64,000 bases of DNA from CAZRCZ01 sp964598765 (GTDB lineage Bacteria > Sumerlaeota > Sumerlaeia > MVZB01 > JAJFLK01): assembly GCA_964598765.1 (NCBI GenBank), contig CAZRCZ010000002.1, forward strand, positions 1 to 64,000. The letters are read 5' to 3'. The translations under genes and the position numbers were made by a program. Below the pieces are notes generated by a model that worked only from the letters and a program-made list of their open reading frames with translations, had not been told where the DNA came from and made no database searches. Shown one piece after another: positions 52,769-60,237 of this stretch; the first letter of the stretch is position 1, and each line of letters opens with the position of its first letter.

Positions 52769-54283
52769 ATGTTGAAGCTTCTGAATCACGTCTTTTCTTC
52801 CCTAGAGGGAGTCGCCACGAAAGAGGAAGCGACCCAACGAGTCGTGCAATTGGCTTGCCGTCGTCATGGTTGGTGGTTCGGCCGAGGTTACAAGCGTTCG
52901 GAGAAGAACCCCGAAGAATTGGTTTCCTTGGACTATTCCCGTTCCAACTCGGTCGTCCGCCCGCCGATTTTCTCCAAGCAGGGCCGGGCTTCCATTCTGC
53001 GGGGTCAAGGCTTGCCCTTGCGCGTGCTTGAGACCGGAAAAGCGGCGTGGGAGAGCGTTCTCAAGGCCGACCTTCAACTCCACGGGATCATGATGGGCCC
53101 CGAAGGGGAAGTTCACACGATGCTGGGATTTCCGGTCTATATCGGCGGAAAAACCACAGGCGTCTTGGTCTTCATCGCCGTCGGGGAAGTTGCCCCTTCC
53201 GAAGACGTCGTGGATGCCATGGACGAGGTCGGCTTGATTCTGGGCTTAACCTTCGAACGCCTCCGAATGAAAAGGGACGTCGAGGAGGGCGAGGCGAGGA
53301 TTCGGACCATTCTGGATTCGGCCGCCGAGGCGATCATCACAATCAGCCCATCGGGCTTGATCCAAACTTTCAATCACGCCGCCGAAGCGCTGTTTGGCCA
53401 CCCCGCGTCGGATGCCGTCGGAAAAAACGTCAATATGCTCATGCCCCCTCCCTTCACGCGGGAGCACAACTTCTATCTCCGGAATTACCTTACAACCGGG
53501 CGGAAAAAAATCCTTGGCGCCGAGCGCGAGGTCGTCGGAAGGCGACGGGACGGATCGGTCTTTCCCATGTCCCTCCACGTCAGCGAGATCTTCGCCGGGG
53601 ACCGGAGGCTTTTCACCGGCATCGTCCGCGACCTGACCGAACGGAAGCAGATGGAGGCCGAAGTGGCGACAATTGCCTCGCTCGAACGGCAGAGAATCGG
53701 CCACGAGTTGCATGACAACATCGGTCAGACCCTGACCGGAATTGCCCTGCTCGCCCAAGCCCTCCAGCGGCGTCTGGCCGACGCATCCCACTCCGAAGCC
53801 GAAAGGGCCGGGGACGTGGTCCGGGGCGTGAGCCAAACCTTGGAGCAACTCCGCGCCTTGGCGAGGGGGCTCGCCCCCGCCGACATCGGACCCGGGGATT
53901 TGCCGCGAGCCTTGGAAGAATTTTGCGTCGGCATCGAATCCCTCCACGGGATCGCCTGCGGTTTCAAATGCGATCAACCGGTCAGAACGGAGAACGCCCA
54001 CGTCGCCACGCAGATGCTTCTCATTGCCCGCGAGGCGGTGACCAACGCCGTCAAGCACGCCCAACCCAAAAGAATTGAAATCGAGCTTCGATCGGACAAC
54101 GGCAATATTGACCTGATGGTTCGGGATGACGGCAACGGCATCCCTTTGGCGCTCTCCCCCCGCAAGGGAATGGGATTGCGCATCATGGGATACCGGGCCA
54201 ACGTCATCGGAGCGACGTTGAGGGTCGAGCCGTTGCCTGAAGGCGGCACCCTTGTCCATTGCGCCAAGGAAAGGGAGCGATAA
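52769..54283 (+). CDS. FixL-like haem-PAS sensor histidine kinase (HisKA_3)
   Basis: A 504-aa soluble kinase. Residues about 1-165 form a GAF-like domain (LGFPVYIGGKTTGVLVFIA). A PAS domain (about 178-295) matches FixL: LFGHPASDAVGKNVNMLMP, then REHNFYL with His233, the equivalent of the haem-ligating His of B. japonicum FixL, and Arg253 in GAEREVVG. The 20-residue spacing equals that of FixL His200-Arg220. The dimerisation domain has the phosphoacceptor in HELHDNIGQTL (His315), of the NarX/DegS type. HATPase motifs are REAVTNAVKHA, DDGNGI and GMGLRIMGYR. No membrane segment is seen. The partner regulator follows after four bases. An upstream in-frame extension to 52058 is a shadow of the opposite gene; the start is somewhat uncertain. 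Confidence 0.9.
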   Translation: MLKLLNHVFSSLEGVATKEEATQRVVQLACRRHGWWFGRGYKRSEKNPEELVSLDYSRSNSVVRPPIFSKQGRASILRGQGLPLRVLETGKAAWESVLKADLQLHGIMMGPEGEVHTMLGFPVYIGGKTTGVLVFIAVGEVAPSEDVVDAMDEVGLILGLTFERLRMKRDVEEGEARIRTILDSAAEAIITISPSGLIQTFNHAAEALFGHPASDAVGKNVNMLMPPPFTREHNFYLRNYLTTGRKKILGAEREVVGRRRDGSVFPMSLHVSEIFAGDRRLFTGIVRDLTERKQMEAEVATIASLERQRIGHELHDNIGQTLTGIALLAQALQRRLADASHSEAERAGDVVRGVSQTLEQLRALARGLAPADIGPGDLPRALEEFCVGIESLHGIACGFKCDQPVRTENAHVATQMLLIAREAVTNAVKHAQPKRIEIELRSDNGNIDLMVRDDGNGIPLALSPRKGMGLRIMGYRANVIGATLRVEPLPEGGTLVHCAKERER

Positions 54284-54287
54284 CGCC

Positions 54288-54989
54288 ATGCCGGGCGGAA
54301 CTCGACGAAAGGCAAAATCCGATCCAACCCTGCGCCACGCGCGCAAGTCCCGCGTGCTCATCGTGGACGACCATCCGCTCGTGCGTCATGGCCTCTCGGA
54401 ACTGCTGGGGCGGGAACCCGATTTAGAAATTTGCGGCCAAACCGGCGATCCCGCCGAAGCCTCGCGCCTCGCGCGATGGTCCCGCCCCGACATGGCCATC
54501 ATTGATCTCGCGTTGAAGGAAGGCGACGGCATCGAACTGATCAAACAGCTTAAGACCGATACTCCGACGACGAAAATTTTGGTCTATTCCATGCACGAGG
54601 AGACGCTCTACGCCGAGCGCGTCCTGCGGGCCGGAGCCAAGGGATTCGTCAACAAGCAGGAGCCCCCCTCGACCCTTCTTGAGGCCGTCCATGCCGTGCT
54701 CAAGGGCAAGCTCCACCTCAGCCGGGTTGTCATGGAACGGATGGCTCTTGAGGCGACTCAAGGAACCAAGCAGATCGGTCACGCGCCGGAGGAATTGCTC
54801 TCCGACCGCGAACTCGAAATTTTCCGACTCATCGGCGGGGGCATGGCGACGGCGGACATTGCGGCGAGGCTTCACCGAAGCGTTAAGACCATTGAAACCC
54901 ACCGAGAGCGCATCAAGCGAAAATTGCAAATCGCCAAGAACACGGAATTAATCCAACGGGCGGTCCAATCGGAACTGGAACACAAATGA
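54288..54989 (+). CDS. NarL/FixJ-family response regulator
   Basis: A 233-aa regulator. After a basic 20-residue leader comes the receiver domain (SRVLIVDDHPLVRHGLSELL) with the acidic pair, the phosphorylated Asp73 in MAIIDLAL and the conserved Lys in GFVNKQE. A LuxR-type helix-turn-helix (about 165-225) includes LLSDRELEIFRLIGGGMAT and RSVKTIETHRERIKRKL. It follows the haem-PAS kinase by four bases and is its cognate partner. It probably controls the divergent guanylyltransferase/CBS genes and others under low oxygen; the target is inferred. Confidence 0.94.
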   Translation: MPGGTRRKAKSDPTLRHARKSRVLIVDDHPLVRHGLSELLGREPDLEICGQTGDPAEASRLARWSRPDMAIIDLALKEGDGIELIKQLKTDTPTTKILVYSMHEETLYAERVLRAGAKGFVNKQEPPSTLLEAVHAVLKGKLHLSRVVMERMALEATQGTKQIGHAPEELLSDRELEIFRLIGGGMATADIAARLHRSVKTIETHRERIKRKLQIAKNTELIQRAVQSELEHK

Positions 54990-55152
54990 GCGTCCAAGCC
55001 GTTTTGGGAAGATGTTTGACGAGAAGAGTCTGGGGGCGCATCTCCCGCAAACCGCGCTTGAAAGTCCCAAACACTTGACAATAATACGCTCAATGGCCTT
55101 GCGCGTAGCAAAGCCGCTCGCGCCGTCCGCAACCCGAATATAGTCCGCGATC

Positions 55153-55974
55153 ATGCAGGAAATTTGGCTCATACTCCGCACCACGGCAGGCAATCCGTCT
55201 CTCCTGACGACGGCGTTGGTTGATATTTTTCTCGTGGCCATTCCCTTCTACGTGATCTTCGCCCTTTTGCGCGAATCACGCTCGGTCGTCGCGTTGTGGG
55301 GCATCATCACGATGCTGGCGTTGTCGTTCCTGCTCTATTTAGTCGCCAAAATTTGGGACCTTCAAGCCACGGCTCTTATTTATGAGCGTTTCTGGATCAT
55401 CGTCGTTTTGATTTTCCTCATCATTTTTCAGGGGGATTTGAAAAAAGGGTTGACCGATTTTGGACGCATCCGATTGTTCAGCGCGCTGTTCACGCCGGAT
55501 CGGCAAATCGTCTTGGAGGTCGTCCGCGCGGCGCAGGCGCTGGCCGAGCGCAAGATCGGCGCGATCCTCGCCTTCGAACGGGGCAATTCGCTCAATCCTT
55601 ATCTTCCCACGGGGACGATGCTCGATTCGGAAATTTCCGCCGAGATGATCCGCTCGATTTTCACCCCACAGACGCCGCTCCACGACGGAGCGATGATCAT
55701 TCGCGGAAGCCGGATCGTCGCCGCCGCCTGCATTCTTCCGTTGACCGAAAACACGGGACTTTCCAAGGACCTCGGCACGCGCCATCGCGCGGCCATCGGT
55801 TTGACCGAAGAAACCGACGCCGTCGTTGTCGTCGTTTCCGAAGAGACCGGCGTCATCTCGTTGGCCGAAGGGGGCAAGATCGAGCGCTTCCTTGAGGCCG
55901 AGGATTTGCGCAAGCGGCTCGAACGCGAACTCGATTTGGAATCCGAACACGAACCGGAGGCCGCCCATGGGTAA
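55153..55974 (+). CDS. cdaA: diadenylate cyclase CdaA
   Basis: A 273-aa membrane enzyme that makes cyclic di-AMP from two ATP. Three transmembrane helices (about 17-38, 45-62 and 75-95) precede the DAC domain. The catalytic motifs are LHDGAMII (DGA near 178) and GTRHRAAIG (RHR near 209), with FERGNSL on the nucleotide-binding side. The C-terminal acidic helix ends in EPEAAHG, and the stop overlaps the start of the cdaR-like gene by eight bases. The cdaA-cdaR order is as in Firmicutes and many other phyla; cyclic di-AMP typically controls K+ and osmotic balance and the cell wall. Confidence 0.95.
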   Translation: MQEIWLILRTTAGNPSLLTTALVDIFLVAIPFYVIFALLRESRSVVALWGIITMLALSFLLYLVAKIWDLQATALIYERFWIIVVLIFLIIFQGDLKKGLTDFGRIRLFSALFTPDRQIVLEVVRAAQALAERKIGAILAFERGNSLNPYLPTGTMLDSEISAEMIRSIFTPQTPLHDGAMIIRGSRIVAAACILPLTENTGLSKDLGTRHRAAIGLTEETDAVVVVVSEETGVISLAEGGKIERFLEAEDLRKRLERELDLESEHEPEAAHG

Positions 55975-57010
55975 AACCGGATGGATCTGCCAGATTCCCT
56001 TGATCGCGGCGGCGATCCTGATCTCCTTCATCATTTGGATCATGGCCAAGATGAGCACGCAGGAGAGCGAACAACTCACGGTTCCCATTCTCTTGGAAAA
56101 TCTTCCCGTCAACGCGCGCCTTGATTACAATCCCAAGACCATTCCCATCATGATCTCGTTTCCCCAGAGCCAGAAATCCCGCGTCATCGCGCAGAACTTC
56201 GAGGTCCGCTTCGACGTTCGCCGGGCGTTCGGCGACGATCCCCGTTCTTGGGCAGGCGTCAAGGAGCCGATTCAACATGCCTCCAACCTCACGTTGGACA
56301 ACATCCATCGCACCGATGTTCCCGAATCGGTCCGCGTCACCGAGCTGGTCGGCTCGCCCCGCCTGCAACTTGACGCATCCCTGCTCACCCAAACGATCCC
56401 GGTCAAAGTTCAAACCGCCGGCGCGCTCCCTCCCAACTTCGAGCTTCGGGACGAGCCTCGCGCCGATCCGCCGCAGATAACCGTGACGGCATCCCCGGAT
56501 GCGTTGAAGCGGCTTGCCCAGCCCGGATCGAGCGTCCAAACCGAAACCATCAAACTTGCCGGTCATACCAAGGACTTTTTGGATTACGTGAACCTGCTTC
56601 TCCCCACGGGCATCAAACCCGTGGACGAGAAGCAAACCAAGATTCAGGTGTTCATCGGCATCCGCGAGAAGGAACTTTCCCGCGCCTTCCCTGAACTTCC
56701 CATTCGCCTCTTTGTCTTCACCGCCGGAACGACCGCCACGGTCACCCCTCCGACCGCCGAAGTCCGGGTGAAGGCCCGCGTTTCCATTCTCGACCGCATC
56801 ACTCCCTCGATGTTTGCCTTCGCCCCCAAGGACCTTCTCCCCGAAGAACCCGGGGTTCGCAAAAACGTCGAGCTGGTTGCGGCGTTCGCCGACGACGTTC
56901 CCAAGGAGATCCGCGAAAACGCCGAAATCGAAGGACTCACCCCCTCCAAAGTCCAAGTCGAATTCGCCAAAGCCCTTGCCCCCAAATCCAAATCTTCCTC
57001 CAAAGATTGA
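55967..57010 (+). CDS. YbbR-domain protein, CdaR-like regulator of CdaA
   Basis: A 347-aa membrane-anchored protein. The ATG at 55967 lies six bases after GGAGG and overlaps the end of cdaA. One N-terminal transmembrane helix (about 7-28) is followed by repeated YbbR-like beta domains outside the membrane, such as QLTVPILLENLPVN, QTIPVKVQTAGALP and ITVTASPDALKRL. In Firmicutes CdaR binds and modulates CdaA from outside the membrane. The Lys/Ser-rich end and the spacing suggest the same pairing here. Confidence 0.88.
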   Translation: MGKTGWICQIPLIAAAILISFIIWIMAKMSTQESEQLTVPILLENLPVNARLDYNPKTIPIMISFPQSQKSRVIAQNFEVRFDVRRAFGDDPRSWAGVKEPIQHASNLTLDNIHRTDVPESVRVTELVGSPRLQLDASLLTQTIPVKVQTAGALPPNFELRDEPRADPPQITVTASPDALKRLAQPGSSVQTETIKLAGHTKDFLDYVNLLLPTGIKPVDEKQTKIQVFIGIREKELSRAFPELPIRLFVFTAGTTATVTPPTAEVRVKARVSILDRITPSMFAFAPKDLLPEEPGVRKNVELVAAFADDVPKEIRENAEIEGLTPSKVQVEFAKALAPKSKSSSKD

Positions 57011-57055
57011 CTTTCCCCTTTAGCCTTTCGAGCTTCGCCTTTATACTTTCCGCCC

Positions 57056-57790
57056 ATGGCTACCCTCTGCGTCAACGTTGACCACGTCGCAACCCTCCGC
57101 CAAGCGCGCGGCGGGATCGAACCGGAGCCGGTCTTGGCCGCGATTCAAGCCGAACTCAACGGCTCAACCGGTGTCACCGTGCATTTGCGCGAAGACCGCC
57201 GCCACATTCAGGAACGCGACGTGCGTTTGATCCGCGAGGTGGTCGTCGGACACCTTAATCTGGAAATGGCGGCAACCGACGCCATGGTGCGATTCGCCCT
57301 TTCGGTGAAACCGGGCATCGCCACGCTCGTCCCGGAACGCCGTCAAGAGCTGACCACCGAGGGGGGCTTGGACGTGATTCGCGGCGAGGGGCGCCTCAAA
57401 CGGGCAATCGCGCGGCTTCGCAATGCCGGAATCATCGTGAGCCTCTTCATTGATCCCGTTCCCGCGCAGATTCAAGCCTCCCGCGAAGCCGGAGCCGATG
57501 AAATCGAACTCCACACCGGTCCCTACTGCAATGCCCGCTCGGATCGCGCCGTCAAGCAACGGCTCAACGCCCTCGTCGAGGGAACAAAGTTAGCCCAAGA
57601 ATTGGGATTGGTTGTCAACGCGGGGCACGGACTCAACTACGCCAACGTCGCGCTCGTCGCGGCGATTGAAGGAATGAGGGAACTGAACATTGGTCACTCC
57701 ATCGTCAGCAGGGCGGTGTTTGACGGTTGGTCCAAGGCCGTCGCCGACATGGCTCGGCTGATCCGAGAAGCCTCGCGTGCCCAAGCATGA
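57056..57790 (+). CDS. pdxJ: pyridoxine 5'-phosphate synthase
   Basis: A 244-aa TIM-barrel enzyme that condenses 1-deoxy-xylulose 5-phosphate with 3-amino-2-oxopropyl phosphate to pyridoxine 5'-phosphate. Family motifs are VNVDHVATLRQARGG at the N-terminus, VTVHLREDRRHIQERDV, and AGHGLNYANV near the C-terminus (catalytic His and Gly-rich phosphate site). Length is exactly typical. It follows cdaR by 45 bases, and its stop overlaps the start of the glycosyltransferase (ATGA), so all four genes probably share a transcript. Confidence 0.96.
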   Translation: MATLCVNVDHVATLRQARGGIEPEPVLAAIQAELNGSTGVTVHLREDRRHIQERDVRLIREVVVGHLNLEMAATDAMVRFALSVKPGIATLVPERRQELTTEGGLDVIRGEGRLKRAIARLRNAGIIVSLFIDPVPAQIQASREAGADEIELHTGPYCNARSDRAVKQRLNALVEGTKLAQELGLVVNAGHGLNYANVALVAAIEGMRELNIGHSIVSRAVFDGWSKAVADMARLIREASRAQA

Positions 57791-58974
57791 AAATTCTCTA
57801 CCTGTGCGCGGACCCCGGCGTTCCTGTATTTGGACGCAAAGGATGCTCCACCCACGTCCGGGAAAATTGCCTTACCCTTATGGCTCTCGGAAACGACGTC
57901 CGATTGGTCTGCTCCAACAGCGAGGGGGACGACGAAGACCGGGGCAAATTGGATTTGGTCACCGTCCGGCGATATTATTCCCGAAAACTTGGGTTTGATT
58001 TCCGACACATCCTCTTGGATCTTCGCCTCCGGCGAGAAGCCGAGAAAATTATCGCCGATTGGAAACCCGACGCAATCTATGAGCGCTATTCCCTCTATTC
58101 GCGGGCGGGCACGGATTTGGCCCTTCGTCACCGCCTTCCGCATCTCTTGGAGGTCAACGCCTTCATGACGCGGGAACAAAAAGATCGGATCAAAATCATG
58201 CCGCTGGCCCGTCGCGTCGAGCGGCGGATCATCCGGCGCGCGCGACACGTCGTTGTCGTTTCCCAGCCGCTTCTTGACGACGTGGTCGCATTGCGGGGCG
58301 GGACGCAAACGGTCACGCGGATGCCGATGGCGGTCAATGTCCATCGGTTCAATCCCACCGTGGATGGAGCGTCGGTCCGCAAGAACTTGGGTTTGGAGGG
58401 AAAATTCGTGCTCGGCTACGTCGGAACCCTCACCGGCTGGCACGGGATTGATTTGCTCCATCAACTCGCCGTCATGCTGAAGGAGTCGGGGATGAATGAT
58501 TTCGTGATTCTGGTCGTCGGCGGGGATGATCGGCGATTGCTCCATCACCGCGAAAAAGCGAAGGCGGAAGGTCTTGAGGATGTTCTCCGCTTCTTGGGTC
58601 CGGTCGGTTACCACGACGTCCCCGCTCACATCCGGGCGATGGACGTCGGCATGATCCCCGACACGACCCCTTGGTCTTCTCCGGCAAAATTGTTCGAGTA
58701 TCAGGGATGCGGCATTCCGGTTCTCGCTCCACGCCACCCGGCCATCGAAGCGGCAATGGTTCATGGGCGGGAGGGATTCATGTTTGAGCCGCGAGACGTC
58801 GTTCAAATCGCCCATTGGGCGCGTCATCTCCACGAGAATCCGACTCTCAGAATCCAGATGGGTCGCCTAGGACGAAATCAGGCCGCCACTCATTATTCTT
58901 GGGAAGCCGAAGGGCGCGCGATTTTGGATATTCTGGAAAGACAGGCGGTCGCATTAAGCGACTCGTCCTCGTAG
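57787..58974 (+). CDS. GT4-type glycosyltransferase
   Basis: A 395-aa GT-B-fold enzyme. The start ATG overlaps the pdxJ stop by four bases. The N-terminal domain has FGRKGCSTHVRENCLTL (acceptor side) and the DAIYERYSLYS segment. The C-terminal donor domain has GYVGTLTGWHGIDLL (about 218-232) and the EX7E-like region FEYQGCGIPVLAPRHPAIE. It makes retaining glycosidic bonds from a nucleotide sugar, probably in a cell-surface polysaccharide or lipid. Translational coupling to pdxJ is clear, although a functional link is not. Confidence 0.9.
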   Translation: MKILYLCADPGVPVFGRKGCSTHVRENCLTLMALGNDVRLVCSNSEGDDEDRGKLDLVTVRRYYSRKLGFDFRHILLDLRLRREAEKIIADWKPDAIYERYSLYSRAGTDLALRHRLPHLLEVNAFMTREQKDRIKIMPLARRVERRIIRRARHVVVVSQPLLDDVVALRGGTQTVTRMPMAVNVHRFNPTVDGASVRKNLGLEGKFVLGYVGTLTGWHGIDLLHQLAVMLKESGMNDFVILVVGGDDRRLLHHREKAKAEGLEDVLRFLGPVGYHDVPAHIRAMDVGMIPDTTPWSSPAKLFEYQGCGIPVLAPRHPAIEAAMVHGREGFMFEPRDVVQIAHWARHLHENPTLRIQMGRLGRNQAATHYSWEAEGRAILDILERQAVALSDSSS

Positions 58975-59156
58975 GATTCAATCCACTATCTACAATGCTT
59001 GGCGTTCCTAGCGCTTTGGCGGTTAGAATCAACCGAAAACCGAAGCCGGACGGGGATGCCCCTAAAAAATATCTACTCCCCCCTCTAAGAAAATCCCTCC
59101 CCCGGCGTCTCTAAGGGTGCGCAAGGACAAAACCCGCATGGGAAAGGCGCAAAAAC

Positions 59157-59756
59157 ATGGATCAGACCAAGGCGGAACCGGAATCGGAGTCCCATCTCCT
59201 TTCGCCGGTTCGGTCCGACGGCAAAAACCAACCGGATGACGGGCGACTGCCGGATGAAGAGATGGAACCGCTCTTCAAGTCCCATCAATCCGCGCTCCTG
59301 CGATACGCGGCGCGGATGGTTCGGGACGCCGAAACCGCGCAGGACGTCGTGCAGGAGGTCTTCCTCCGGCTCCACGTCGAGCCGCCGCAGGGCAACGACC
59401 CCAAGCTCCTCTCGACTTGGCTTTACCGCGTCGCGCACAACCTCTGCGTGGACCTGATCCGAAAGGAGAGCCGAATGCGCGCCCAAGTCGAGGAACTGCC
59501 GCGTCCGGCGCCGATCCCCGGCCCCGACCGCGCAATGGAAGCCGCCGAAACGCGCCGGGAATTGGACGCCCTTCTGGGCCGCCTGAACGAGAACCAACGG
59601 ATCGCCGTCGTTCTGAAAATTCAAGAGGGCAAATCCTACCGCGAGATCAGCGAGATCACCGGTCTCACGGTCTCCAACGTCGGATTCTTGATCCATCAGG
59701 CGATGAAGAAGATGAATGGGTGGCTCAATGAAGCCGCAAAGGGTGAAGGAACATGA
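59157..59756 (+). CDS. ECF-type RNA polymerase sigma factor
   Basis: A 199-aa sigma-70 family protein. Region 2 runs from about 40 (FKSHQSALLRYAARMVRD, then AQDVVQEVFLRLH and LYRVAHNLCVDLIRKESR), and region 4 from about 135 (LGRLNENQRIAVVLKIQEG and YREISEITGLTVSNVG). The acidic/proline linker PRPAPIPGPDR lies between them. The next two genes follow closely: the stop overlaps the next start (ATGA), and the second gene downstream encodes a zinc-finger protein of the anti-sigma type. I infer a sigma/anti-sigma pair. Confidence 0.93.
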   Translation: MDQTKAEPESESHLLSPVRSDGKNQPDDGRLPDEEMEPLFKSHQSALLRYAARMVRDAETAQDVVQEVFLRLHVEPPQGNDPKLLSTWLYRVAHNLCVDLIRKESRMRAQVEELPRPAPIPGPDRAMEAAETRRELDALLGRLNENQRIAVVLKIQEGKSYREISEITGLTVSNVGFLIHQAMKKMNGWLNEAAKGEGT

Positions 59757-60181
59757 GTGAGATCAACAACAAAACGGAACCCGCCATAAAACCGACGGGA
59801 AAAGGTCGTCGCTGGGTTCGCCGGACATCTTTGACAACGGGCGTGCTGTTGGGTGTGGGAATTCCAACCGCGCTGATTATCGTGGGCATGCGCGAACACC
59901 AGCGTCAAATCCGTCGGACCATCGTGGAAAACCTGGTCAAGTTGGACGGCGCAAAAGAGCAGTGGGCTTTGGAGAACAATAAGAAAGCCACTGACTCGGT
60001 TAGTTGGGAAACGCTAATGACGCCGCCGCCGGGTGCTTGTTTCTGGCATACCATCGAACAGGAATTCGAGGGAGGCACCTATATCCTCGGAACCATCGGA
60101 GAATCGCCGAAGTATCTTAAAGGAAATCAAACGATAACATTATCCAATGACGGGCACGTCGTCACTACGACCGTCGAATAA
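59753..60181 (+). CDS. pseudopilin-like membrane protein in the sigma operon
   Basis: A 142-aa protein with one transmembrane helix (about 27-48, GVLLGVGIPTALIIVG) and then VKLDGAKEQWALENNKKATD (about 63-82). The C-terminal domain has GGTYILGTIGESPKYLKG and ends DGHVVTTTVE. The signature block and domain match those of the proteins at 28713 and 60238. There is no prepilin peptidase motif, so it should stay in the membrane with the domain outside the cytoplasm. Its start overlaps the sigma factor stop, so translation is coupled. A sensor or bait role is only a guess. Confidence 0.82.
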   Translation: MSEINNKTEPAIKPTGKGRRWVRRTSLTTGVLLGVGIPTALIIVGMREHQRQIRRTIVENLVKLDGAKEQWALENNKKATDSVSWETLMTPPPGACFWHTIEQEFEGGTYILGTIGESPKYLKGNQTITLSNDGHVVTTTVE

Positions 60182-60237
60182 GGCCATGGGGCAAAGGCAA
60201 CAGGGCAACACCAAGGGATGAAGAGGAGAGATGAACC

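Noticed and set aside
55075..55143. TTGACA at 55075 as a promoter for cdaA
   Set aside because: No acceptable -10 lies 16-18 bases downstream; the nearest TATAGT is about 60 bases away.
55826..55966. Upstream extension of the cdaR-like gene
   Set aside because: It lies out of frame inside cdaA and is not YbbR-like; the GGAGG before 55967 fixes the start.
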